A DNA stretch of 15,000 nt from Stramonita haemastoma (Eukaryota > Mollusca > Gastropoda > Neogastropoda > Muricidae), in the NCBI GenBank assembly GCA_030674155.1, contig CM060318.1:75888247-75903246 (forward strand), given 5' to 3'. Under the pieces are notes generated by a model. It saw only the letters and a program-made list of their open reading frames with translations. It was not told where the DNA came from and ran no database searches. Numbering within the stretch: the first letter of the stretch is position 1; each line of letters begins with the position of its first letter. The position numbers were made by a program, and so were the translations under genes. Below, piece by piece: positions 9,171 to 14,935 of this stretch.

Positions 9171-9945
9171 TTGGCGCTGTTTTCCTTGGCACTGTTTTCC
9201 TTGGCACTGTTTTCCTTGGCGCTGTTTTCCTTGGCACTTTTTTCCAAGGTGCAGTATTGTTCTTGGCGCTGTTTCCTTGGCGCCGTTTTCCATGGCGCTG
9301 TTTTCCAAGGTGCAGTTTTCCTTGGTGCTGTTTTCCAAGGTGCAGTTTTCCTTGGTGCAGTTTTCCTTGGCGCTGTTTTCCAAGGTGCAGTATTCCTTGG
9401 TGCTGTCTTCCAAGGTGCAGTATTCCTTGGCGCTGTTTTCCAAGGTGCAGTATTCCTTGGTGCTGTCTTCCAAGGTGCAGTATTCCTTGGTGCTGTCTTC
9501 CAAGGTGCAGTATTCCTTGGCGCTGTTTTCCAAGGTGCAGTATTCCTTGGTGCTGTCTTCCAAGGTGTAGTATTCCTTGGTGCTGTCTTCCAAGGTGCAG
9601 TATTCCTTGGCGCTGTTTTCCAAGGTGCAGTATTCCTTGGTGCTGTCTTCCAAGGGGCAGTATTCCTTGGCGCTGTTTTCCAAGGTGCAGTATTCCTTGG
9701 CGCTGTTTTCCCAGGTGCAATTTTCCTTGCTGCTGTTTTCCAAGGTGCAGTTTTCCTTGGCACTGTTTTCCAAGGCGCTGTTTTCCAAGGTGCAGTTTTC
9801 CTTGGCGCTGTTTTCCAAAGTGCAGTTTTCCTTGGCGCTGTTTTCCAAGGTGCAGTTTTCCTTGGCGCTGTTTTCCAAAGTGCAGTATTCTTTGGCACTG
9901 TTTTCCAAGGTGCAGTTTTCCTGGTGCAGTTTTCTGTGGTGAAGT
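9171..9945. repeat. 15/30-bp minisatellite, segment 3 (gcgctgttttcc dimers)
   Basis: Alternating 15-mers form 30-bp dimers of 'ggtgcagtattccttgg' and 'cgctgttttccaa' in strict register. From about 9365 to 9715 the period is exactly 30 bp. Two linked variants of the second half occur, 'cgctgttttcc' (X) and 'tgctgtcttcc' (Y), in the order X Y X Y Y X Y Y X Y X X, which contains a 90-bp XYY repeat. The array is stop-free in several frames: plus-strand reading AVFQG/AVFLG, minus-strand reading ENSAK/ENCTL. Frames of about 300 codons here should not be taken as genes. Confidence 0.95.
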
Positions 9946-10195
9946 TTTCACGGTGCAGTTTTCCATCGTTTTCCATGGTGCAGTTTTCTGTGGTGAAGTT
10001 TTGCATGGTGCAGTTTTCCAAGGTGCAGTTTTCCATGGTACAGTTTTCCAAGGTGTAGTTTTGGTGCAGTTTCCCATGGTGCAGTTTTCTGTGGTGAAGT
10101 TTTGCATGGTGCAGTTTTGCATGGGGTAGTTTTCTGCTGTGAAGTTTTCTGTGGTGAAGTCGTCTGTAGTGAAGTCTTCTGTGGTGTCTTCCATA
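9946..10195. repeat. 15-bp minisatellite, segment 4 (exon-proximal end)
   Basis: Irregular 15-mers 'ggtgcagttttccat', 'ggtgaagttttgcat' and, at the extreme right, 'gtgaagtcgtctgta', 'gtgaagtcttctgtg'. The rightmost units again carry 'gaagtc', as in segment 1 at the far left end, so the two ends of the array resemble each other more than either resembles the centre. Read from 10194 on the minus strand the first units give MEDTTEDFTT, then DDFTTENFTA, a regular pentapeptide pattern. Confidence 0.9.
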
Positions 10196-10208
10196 GCATC
10201 AGTGGGGC
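10070..10208 (-). pseudogene. Candidate duplicated exon start feeding into the minisatellite
   Basis: On the minus strand 'gtttctttttag' ends at 10209 and is a good 3' splice-site sequence (T-rich tract then AG). The exon-like sequence then begins 'gccccactgatgctatgg'. The same acceptor and first 14 exon bases occur at 14860 ('ttcctttcag' then 'gccccactgatgct'), and upstream intron-like sequence is also conserved. In the frame with codons starting at 10206, the product begins PTDAMEDTTEDFTTDDF and stays open into the array. However, the pentapeptide frame changes at least four times along the array through indels, so a functional protein is unlikely. No expression evidence is available. I call it a duplicated and probably broken exon. 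Confidence 0.45.
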
Positions 10209-10209
10209 C

Positions 10210-10275
10210 TAAAAAGAAACAACAGAGATGTGATTAAGAATAAAAACTCATGATTTTAATTCAATTATAAGGAGG
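10210..10275 (-). repeat. Intron-like flank paralogous to 14862-14935
   Basis: Plus-strand 'gatgtgattaagaataaaaa', 'ctcatgattttaattcaatt' aligns with 'gatgtgtttaagaattaaca', 'acttatggttttaagtccat' at about 14874-14913. The similarity extends about 65 bp beyond the shared splice acceptor, so the two exon starts were duplicated with their upstream intron. The alignment is lost where the SINE begins near 10275. Confidence 0.65.
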
Positions 10276-10279
10276 AAGG

Positions 10280-10343
10280 TGTCAGGATGGTTACGTCATT
10301 CACCTGCCAAACAAACAAACCATGAGGCTCTGGCTTCAACTCC
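10280..10343 (+). promoter_or_regulatory. Internal Pol III promoter (A and B boxes) of the SINE
   Basis: 'tgtcaggatggt' at 10280-10291 resembles a tRNA A box and 'ggcttcaactcc' at 10332-10343 resembles the B box (consensus ggttcgantcc), about 52 bp apart, which is normal for tRNA-derived SINEs. Both deviate from consensus, including the key CG of the B box, so activity is doubtful. Confidence 0.55.
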
Positions 10344-10599
10344 AGCCTTGACCTTTCTTCCCAGTTTGACAAAATTGAATTGGATGTTGAAGTCCTTCAG
10401 ATGAGACTATAAACTGAGGACCCATGTGCAAATGCACACAGAGAAAAACATCTTGCACACACGTTAAAAACCCATTCAGCCTTTCGGAAGAGTGGGCCTT
10501 TATGTGCCATTAGAAATGGATGACAAAATTTCAGTAATGCATGCACTCAGGTATTGTGTTTAGCCACCAACCTTGAAGTCGGAATACGGCTACCTAAAT

Positions 10600-10636
10600 G
10601 GTGTGTGTGTGTGTGTTTTGGGGGGGGGGGGGGGGT
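10600..10636 (+). repeat. (GT)n and poly-G run
   Basis: A short (GT)n at about 10600-10615, 'ttttg', then a 16-base G run at about 10620-10635, sitting inside the SINE tail where related copies have 'ggtgggtgaaaa'. It probably grew by slippage from that GGTG-rich word and could form a quadruplex. Confidence 0.85.
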
Positions 10637-10715
10637 GTTAACTTTTGCGTACACAAAAATCTCAACATTGGTAAACCTTGGAGCTCTAGCTGGCGGAACA
10701 AACAAACAAAAAAAT

Positions 10716-10869
10716 TAAATTTTATTTTAATGCTGTGAAAAGAGTTTTAATCATTTTTTGGCTATGACAAAAATTCCTTTCAACAGGCTTTTCCCCCTGA
10801 AATTTACATCAGTACTGACTTCAGTCGCCAGAAGTCCTTCGGCTGAGACTGTGAACTGGTAAAGAAACA
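10716..10869. other. AT-rich spacer with a second small SINE scrap
   Basis: 'gaagtccttcggctgagact' followed by 'gtgaactggta' at about 10832-10862 matches 'gaagtccttcagatgagact' plus 'ataaactgagg' of the SINE at about 10390-10420, so a fragment of the same element type lies here. The remainder is unassigned. Confidence 0.5.
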
Positions 10870-10877
10870 TTAGTAAC

Positions 10878-10890
10878 ATACCTGACCCAG
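10878..10890 (-). other. Splice-donor-like site in copy A
   Basis: The minus strand reads 'gcctgggtcag' then 'gtatgttact', an excellent 5' splice-site match with the boundary between 10882 and 10881. The equivalent site in copy B (11988/11987, 'gcctgggccag' then 'gtatgttatt') is also intact. In copy B the 51 nt before the donor are open in phase 0 (LLHFAYIIIHSTIGLGQ), but the acceptor is weak. In copy A that frame is interrupted by an A-rich insertion. Confidence 0.35.
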
Positions 10891-11269
10891 GCTAATAATC
10901 ATGTGAGTTTGGGTTTTTGGTGGGTTTTTTTATATATTCATGCGAGTTATTGAGGTAAACAAAGCACCACTGGTGATATCAAAATACTATGCTTTCAACT
11001 ATGATGAGATTGTCTTCATCTATGATAAACTCTTAGCATATACCATGAACAGTATCCACCATGAAATGAAAAAACAGTTGTCTGCGTACCAAAGTACTTG
11101 AAGAAAATGGTGATATGCAAATTTTTCATTCAAGAGTGTGGTTATGGTATCAATGATTCTGATTCAATATCAATGATGGTGTGTGAGAGTGCATGTTCTT
11201 GAGAACTCTCAAAATGTTAAGCTGTGGAATGCCCAACAACAAGAACAACAGATGACACACTGGTTTTAC

Positions 11270-11320
11270 CTTTTTAGGTGCTTCCACTTGCTCGTGCCAC
11301 ATCCTCAGGCATTGAAGTAC
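11270..11320 (-). other. Candidate 51-nt micro-exon, copy A
   Basis: On the minus strand 'ctgttcccgtcctag' precedes position 11320 and 'gtaaaacc' follows position 11270, giving a pyrimidine-rich 3' splice site and a GT donor around exactly 51 nt. Only one frame is open, and it is phase 0 at both ends: VLQCLRMWHEQVEAPKK, 17 codons. Copies at 12351-12401 and 13204-13254 have the same length and the same single open frame. In another frame the segment ends ASGST followed by a stop, joined to an upstream frame starting near 11660, so a terminal exon with a stop is the alternative. No known domain is recognised. Confidence 0.4.
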
Positions 11321-11510
11321 CTAGGACGGGAACAGCCTTGGTGACAGTATTCTTTATCTTCCTTGAATACTCAGACAGCAACTGTTCATATCTGTCATAT
11401 GAGCAAAATGCGTTGTGCTGCTGTGAAGTGCCGGACGAGTCAGGCCCATGGCATCCAACTTCAGAGTAGCTGACAATATGACTTCTGCACAACAAATTCA
11501 GTTTAAAATT
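11274..11510 (-). pseudogene. Candidate larger exon in copy A, unknown product
   Basis: A minus-strand frame, open from 11660, ends with a stop at 11274-11276. Its last part, roughly 43 codons from about 11405, has ordinary protein-like composition: SYDRYEQLLSEYSRKIKN followed by TVTKAVPVLGTS and MPEDVARASGST, then stop. The 5' part of the frame (from 11660 to about 11530) is read from CA-rich repeat and is not credible. Copies B and C retain only the end (VIKAVPVLGTS-like and NTVPVLGTS-like, then stop), because they lack about 130 bp present here. No known family is recognised. It competes with the micro-exon reading of the same DNA. Confidence 0.3.
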
Positions 11511-11664
11511 AAATGTCTGCAAGCACACACCACTAAATGAGAAGAGAGGTAAAGACACCCAGATAGACAGACAGCCAATTAAACAGTTACACAAGTACAA
11601 CGCATATGAACAGGCATGTGCAGATGCACATGTATGCATGTGCACACACACAACACGCACGCAC

Positions 11665-11960
11665 GCATGCTCAGGCCATTCTAAATGTTTAACTAAATCT
11701 TTTGCTGATCATAGCGATTCTACCCTTGACCTCTTGTACACAGGAGCAATTATTCTTTTTCACAAAGCCTAAATATTTCAAACTTTGAACCTATTTCAGA
11801 TCTGTTACTTTCAATGTTGATATACTGAGGGGTGACTATGTGAACATAATTTTCATTATTTCTCTTGGTACCACTAAAATACTCATTCTACGGGCTTTTC
11901 TTCTGCAGTTATCAATACCCATTCACTTTTAGGATAGTGTCTCAGATTAAACTATACACA
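11665..11960. other. Unassigned stretch in copy A
   Basis: After the CA/CG-rich microsatellite ending near 11672 this segment shows no open frame, repeat or motif that I can name. It has no counterpart in copy B, where CA-rich DNA occupies the equivalent place. Confidence 0.4.
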
Positions 11961-11982
11961 GGTAACGGGAGCATGTTAATAA

Positions 11983-11995
11983 CATACCTGGCCCA
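11983..11995 (-). other. Splice-donor-like site in copy B
   Basis: Paralogue of the site at 10882. 'gggccag' followed by 'gtatgttatt' matches the animal 5' splice-site consensus, with the exon ending at 11988. Conservation of the donor in both copies of a decaying duplication is the only evidence for it. Confidence 0.35.
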
Positions 11996-12300
11996 GGCCA
12001 ATAGTTGAGTGGATTATGATGTAAGCAAAGTGCAAAAGCTGATACTGACATGTTATGCTTTAAGATATGATGAGATTGTCATCATCCATGACATACTATT
12101 AGCATGAGCTTCACTCTCCATAAAACAAAAAAAATCTGAAGCCAGAGTATGGCTGCCTATATTCAGGCACTTGAAAAAAATGTGCATATATGCAAACTTC
12201 TCACTCAGAATATTCTTACAATATCAGTAACATTCCTAAGTATGATGTGTGAGACAGTGCATGTTCTTGAGTACTCCAAAAATGTTAAGCTGTGGAATGC

Positions 12301-12345
12301 CCAACAACAACAACAACAACAAAAACAACAACAGACACACACGGT
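12301..12345 (+). repeat. (CAA)n microsatellite
   Basis: 'caacaacaacaacaac' with one AAAA interruption, at the site where copies A and C have only two or three CAA triplets. It is an expansion specific to copy B. Confidence 0.9.
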
Positions 12346-12350
12346 ATTAC

Positions 12351-12401
12351 CTTATTAGGTGCTTCTACTTGCTCGTGCCGCGTCCTCAGGCGTTGAAGTA
12401 C
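12351..12401 (-). other. Candidate 51-nt micro-exon, copy B (acceptor altered)
   Basis: Paralogue of 11270-11320 and 13204-13254. It encodes VLQRLRTRHEQVEAPNK with donor 'gtaatacc', but the bases before it are 'gtcctgg' where the other two copies have 'gtcctag', so the AG acceptor is lost. An upstream alternative acceptor 'ttttctgtgtag' would extend it to 86 nt in an open frame (SLVSSRLFPSW then VLQRL). The loss of AG suggests this copy is either dead or spliced differently. Confidence 0.35.
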
Positions 12402-12469
12402 CCAGGACGGGAACAGCCTTGATGACACGAGTGATTCTACACAGAAAATTTTGCCAGTTTTAAAATGCC

Positions 12470-12795
12470 TGCATACGCGCACGCTCCACACCCACCCACC
12501 CACCCCCACACATGGAAAGAGAGACATGAGCCAAGAGACAGAGACAGACAGCTAGCTAGCCAAGCAAGCAAGCAGTTGTAAACAAGCACAGGCACATCTT
12601 CAGACAGACATGCACACGCACGCACGCACACACTCATATGCCCCTTTTGCACACAATGACAAACTGACCTCAACATGCTTTTAGCAGACATACAAGAACC
12701 CACAGAATGAATGTGTGTGCGCACACTCGCTTGTGCGCATGACAGCGTGTGCGAGGACACACACCTGCACCTGGCACACAGGTATAGACACATGT
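12470..12795. repeat. CA/CG/CACG-rich imperfect microsatellite region
   Basis: Interrupted runs of ACAC, CACGCACG, CCCACCCA, AGCAAGCAAGCA and GACAGACA, including 'cacccacccacccac' at about 12490. Related CA-rich DNA closes copies A (11630-11672) and C (13335-13360). The minus-strand cysteine-rich open frame of 118 codons at 12437-12793 is read from this repeat and is not a gene. Confidence 0.8.
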
Positions 12796-12799
12796 AGAA

Positions 12800-13104
12800 A
12801 TGCAGTTATACGCTAGACTTGTTAAAAAAAAAATTGGCATTACAATATTAAGAGCTCACACTCCTCCCCCCCTCCTTTTTTTTTTCAAATAAAAGTATTT
12901 TCAATATTTTGTTCTGCATTAATGTTTGCCAAGTTATGTCAAATTGTTTTTTTTTTCATTTTTGTAAATAGATTTATATTCTTTTTACCATTTTTTCAAC
13001 ACTTTCACACATTTCATGTCGATCATGGGCAAGAATTTTGCTTTTATGCTTTTATTGTGAAAACTAAGGGGGGGGGGGGGGGGGGGAGGGTTTAAGTAAG
13101 AATG
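12800..13104. repeat. T-rich spacer with a poly-G run
   Basis: Contains A, C and T homopolymers (12824-12832, 12864-12885, 12946-12955) and a 19-base G run at 13068-13086 followed by 'aggg'. No gene is seen. The G run lies immediately left of the partial copy C and may mark the breakpoint. Confidence 0.7.
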
Positions 13105-13370
13105 GTTGGGGGGAAAATGCATGTTCTTGAGTACTATGAGAATGTTAAGCTGTGGACTGCCTAACAACAGCAAAAACAACAACAGATGACACATTGGTTT
13201 TACCTCATTGGGAGCTTCCGCTTGCTCGTGCCGCATCCTCAGGCATTGAAGTACCTAGGACGGGAACAGTGTTGTGGGCAGAATGGCTCTAAACAAAAAA
13301 TGGAGACATTTTAAAATCAAGTGCTTGTGCGAGCACACACACACACACTCACAAACAGAAACAGAGAAAG
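13105..13370. repeat. Tandem segmental duplication, copy C (partial)
   Basis: Begins within the unit at 'atgcatgttcttgagtacta' (13118) and continues through 'aatgttaagctgtggactgc' (13140), 'gcttccgcttgctcgtgcc' (13216) and 'gacgggaacag' (13259) to a CA-rich end near 13350. The left half of the unit is missing, and a poly-G tract lies where the join occurs. The spacing from copy B is about 853 bp, so the intervening unit is shortened. Confidence 0.8.
13204..13254 (-). other. Candidate 51-nt micro-exon, copy C
   Basis: Paralogue of the two copies above with 'ctgttcccgtcctag' before and 'gtaaaacc' after. It encodes VLQCLRMRHEQAEAPNE in the single open, phase-0 frame. The three copies differ by amino-acid changes as well as silent ones, so conservation of the frame is suggestive but not proof of selection. 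Confidence 0.4.
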
Positions 13371-13848
13371 AGAAAGACAAAGGAGACAGCAGAGACAGCC
13401 AGCCAGCCAAATCAGCACTTAACTCTCAGAGTGCATCAGTGTAAAGCAACGGTTTTGGACGGCTGTCCATTACAGTGGATTTGCTGTTTGCAGATTTTTC
13501 GCATGGTGGTCGCATTGATACTATGACTAGTGCAGAGTAACATAGCTTCCTGAGCCTATCCAAGGTCAAATGCAGAGCACTGTTGGTTTATTCCATGTGT
13601 TCTGAACTCTTTGTTTGCGGTTGCAGAGAGTAGCTGACATGGAGAAGTGAAACAGTACAAAATTCTGAGTATTTTCTTCGTACTTGTCAAATCTTAAATA
13701 TTAAAGTGAGAGCTTCAATCTTTTGATATAACCCAGCATGTTATTTAGAAGTTCAAAAAAATTCTTTTTTTTACTATGTGTTTTTTATTTTTTATCATTT
13801 TTTTTCCTACTAACCATTACAAATGGGCCGTCCATGGGAGAGAATTCA
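13371..13848. other. Unassigned sequence
   Basis: Apart from a (GA/CA)-rich beginning ('gagaaagagaaagacaaagg', 'agccagccagcc'), I see nothing I can name in this stretch. Short shared words such as 'gagtagctgaca' (13627 and 11464) are too brief to interpret. Confidence 0.4.
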
Positions 13849-13849
13849 T

Positions 13850-13888
13850 TTTGTGCCGGTAGGAATGGATGACAAAATTTCAAAACCA
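13850..13888 (+). mobile_element. SINE middle module, copy 4 (short fragment)
   Basis: 'tttgtgccggtaggaatgga' followed by 'tgacaaaatttcaaaacc' matches the same module at 1917-1955, 7535-7568 and 10502-10535. Only about 40 bp are recognisable. Confidence 0.6.
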
Positions 13889-13997
13889 CAAACAACCATG
13901 TGTTTCGTTTCAACACATTGTTCTTATGGTGAACTGCTTTCTCTGGAATGAGCTGCCCAATTTCCGAGCATATAAAATCTACTGTGACTGAAAGTAG

Positions 13998-14075
13998 TAC
14001 ACAATACAACACAACACAATACAATAAAATACAATGCAAACTAATACAATACATTACAACACAGTACAATATTTT
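13998..14075 (+). repeat. Imperfect (ACAAT/ACAAC)n pentanucleotide microsatellite
   Basis: Tandem 5-mers 'acaatacaacacaacacaat' and 'acaataaaatacaatgcaaa' continue to about 14072. The minus strand reads a cysteine/tyrosine/leucine repeat that should not be taken as a peptide. Confidence 0.85.
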
Positions 14076-14166
14076 ACAACTGTCAAACAGAAAAAAGTTA
14101 CCTTACAGAGTTTTGTAGAACTTTGCTTTCTTGACTGCAAGGACATGGCAGAAATTTTTCTGTATT

Positions 14167-14707
14167 CTATGGTAATGCTAAATTTGTAGTCTGGTATGGA
14201 TGGTGAAGTCTGCAGTCTGTGGTAGTGATCCTGCTGGTTCCCAGTTTTTCCTGGAGCTCTACTGGGCTGGGCCACATCTGGTGTTTCTGAGTGTTGATGG
14301 TAGGACAGGACTGCAGGATATGGGAGAGGCATCTGTGGGCCTGTGCCACAGGGGCACTGGTCAGTGTGGGATATTTTCGGGCGCTGGAGATGAGATAGGA
14401 GTCTTTGTAGTCCTTGGGGATTCGGTTGGTTGGTTGCAGACAGAGGATGGTGATGTTTTTCAAAAGAGCCTTGATGAGGTGGTTGGGGCTCTGTCACTTC
14501 TGTTGGTTCTTCATGGGGACTTTCAGTTCAGGGAGGAGGAGGTCTGAGGTGAGTCTTAAGCTTTTCATTTTGCCTCAGAAATTTTTCTGGTTGACTTTCT
14601 TCAAGTGAAATGAGACGTGTCGTTTTCCTCACAGCCAACACTGGCATTGTTTTCACACCTCCTGTGATGAGTCTGAGGCTGGCATTCTGCACACTGGTCA
14701 GGTGGTC
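14167..14707 (-). pseudogene. Decayed non-LTR retrotransposon, C-terminal part (end of RT domain plus Cys-rich tail)
   Basis: From 14707 to 14531 one frame reads LTSVQNASLRLITGGVKTMP then, after a few residues, EKFLRQNEKLKTHL. This fits the segment found just after the reverse-transcriptase fingers and palm in many non-LTR elements (VQN-x-LR-ITG-TP). After a stop at 14528-14530, the same frame reads SHTDQCPCGTGPQ (about 14380-14340), then a one-base frameshift near 14320-14333 leads to HILQSCPT and WPSPVELQEKL (about 14325-14245). That matches the C-terminal cysteine-rich motif (CPCG...HILQSCP...WP) of RNase H-bearing elements of the I/Jockey type. Only about 150 bp separate the two parts, so the RNase H region appears deleted. 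It cannot be active. Confidence 0.75.
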
Positions 14708-14860
14708 TTAATAGTTGACCAGGTTTGGAGGCGTTATCGAAGTGAGGTCTGACAGTGACTTGACAGCATTTTCCATGAGATCACCGAGTTGACCCTTGTC
14801 CCCTATGGTGTAGGTCTCTTCCATGGTATAGTTATCAGTCATCCACAGCATCAGTGGGGC
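14708..14860 (-). pseudogene. Candidate exon, paralogue of 10208
   Basis: Minus strand 'ttcctttcag' ends at 14861 and the sequence from 14860 is open for 50 codons (APLMLWMTDNYTMEETYTIG through PPNLVNY) to a TAA at 14710-14708. The frame then continues unshifted into the retrotransposon-like part. The first 14 bases and the upstream intron match 10208. In the other frame it begins PTDAVDD and meets TGA, so a one-base deletion relative to 10208 is possible: PTDAVDD plus TDNYTMEETYT would match PTDAMEDTTEDFTT. The TDNYTMEETYT word looks like an unexpanded version of the pentapeptide unit. It is either a host exon fused to retroelement sequence or simply the 5' part of the same degraded element. 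Confidence 0.4.
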
Positions 14861-14935
14861 CTGAAAGGAAAAAGATGTGTTTAAGAATTAACAACTTATG
14901 GTTTTAAGTCCATTAGAACTTAATAAGTCCATTAG
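14861..14935 (-). repeat. Intron-like flank paralogous to 10210-10275
   Basis: Shares the acceptor and about 65 bp of AT-rich upstream sequence with the segment beside the minisatellite. Within it 'taagtccattagaactt' is itself repeated at about 14904-14920 and 14925-14940. The final 60 bases of the window hold nothing recognisable. Confidence 0.6.

Larger units (their letters stand above)
10272..10715 (+). mobile_element. Full-length tRNA-derived SINE, gastropod type
   Basis: Head, body and tail are visible in order. The tRNA-related head runs from about 10278 to 10350 with an A-box-like and a B-box-like element. It is followed by 'gatgagactataaactgagg' (about 10400), by the middle module 'cttgcacacacgttaaaaac' to 'gatgacaaaatttcagtaat' (10452-10541), and by the 3' tail from 'cttgaagtcggaatacggc' (10571) to 'ggagctctagctggcggaac' (10680-10699), with an ACAA-rich end near 10713. 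I recall this arrangement from repeats common in marine snail genomes. A TG/G simple repeat interrupts the tail at 10600-10636. It is old, and no clear target-site duplication is seen. Confidence 0.75.
10870..11960. repeat. Tandem segmental duplication, copy A (~1.09 kb)
   Basis: Landmarks shared in order with copy B (11965-12800): 'aacatacctgacccaggc' (10875), 'tatgatgagattgtcttcat' (11000), 'tgtgtgagagtgcatgttct' (11179), 'aatgttaagctgtggaatgc' (11213), 'gcttccacttgctcgtgcc' (11280), 'gacgggaacagccttg' (11325). The spacing between equivalent landmarks in A and B is about 1,080-1,106 bp. Copy A has an extra ~130 bp at about 11341-11480 that copies B and C lack, and an A/T-rich insertion near 10905-10940. 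The unit starts close to the splice-donor-like site at 10882. Confidence 0.8.
11965..12800. repeat. Tandem segmental duplication, copy B
   Basis: Contains 'aacatacctggcccaggc' (11981), 'tatgatgagattgtcatcat' (12066), 'tgtgtgagacagtgcatgtt' (12247), 'aatgttaagctgtggaatgc' (12281), an expanded CAA microsatellite (12301-12333), 'gcttctacttgctcgtgcc' (12361) and 'gacgggaacagcc' (12406). On its right side it passes into CA-rich repeat at 12470-12790. A 69-codon plus-strand frame at 12149-12358 is only the read-through of this duplicated DNA, and the equivalent frame is not kept in copy A. Confidence 0.8.

Noticed and set aside
9126..10058. 310-codon plus-strand frame reading AVFQG/AVFLG, resembling a pentapeptide-repeat protein
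   Set aside because: Generated by the same minisatellite. The position before the central F is V instead of the usual D/N, and no flanking coding sequence or start context is convincing.
9154..10194. 346-codon minus-strand open frame, and 298-318-codon frames overlapping it
   Set aside because: The 15-bp repeat has no stop in most frames, so long overlapping frames appear on both strands. The pentapeptide pattern changes frame along them, and no unique N- or C-terminal sequence supports a protein.
10940..11101. 53-codon plus-strand frame with a natural-looking composition (DEIVFIYDKLLAY)
   Set aside because: The duplicated copy B at about 12015-12105 keeps the DEIV word but has a stop and other changes, and the opposite strand carries the splice-like signals. 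There is no support beyond chance openness.
11274..11660. Full 128-codon minus-strand frame taken as a gene
   Set aside because: The first ~45 codons are read from CA-rich repeat. Only the C-terminal ~43 codons look protein-like, and these are listed separately as a candidate exon.
12437..12793. 118-codon cysteine-rich minus-strand frame resembling a small secreted peptide precursor
   Set aside because: Read entirely from CA/CG-rich microsatellite. The cysteines come from TGTG/TGCG codons with no conserved spacing or signal peptide.
14200..14547. 115-codon plus-strand open frame followed by a strong donor-like gaggtgagt
   Set aside because: It is the antisense shadow of the retrotransposon C-terminal region, whose minus-strand motifs are recognisable.
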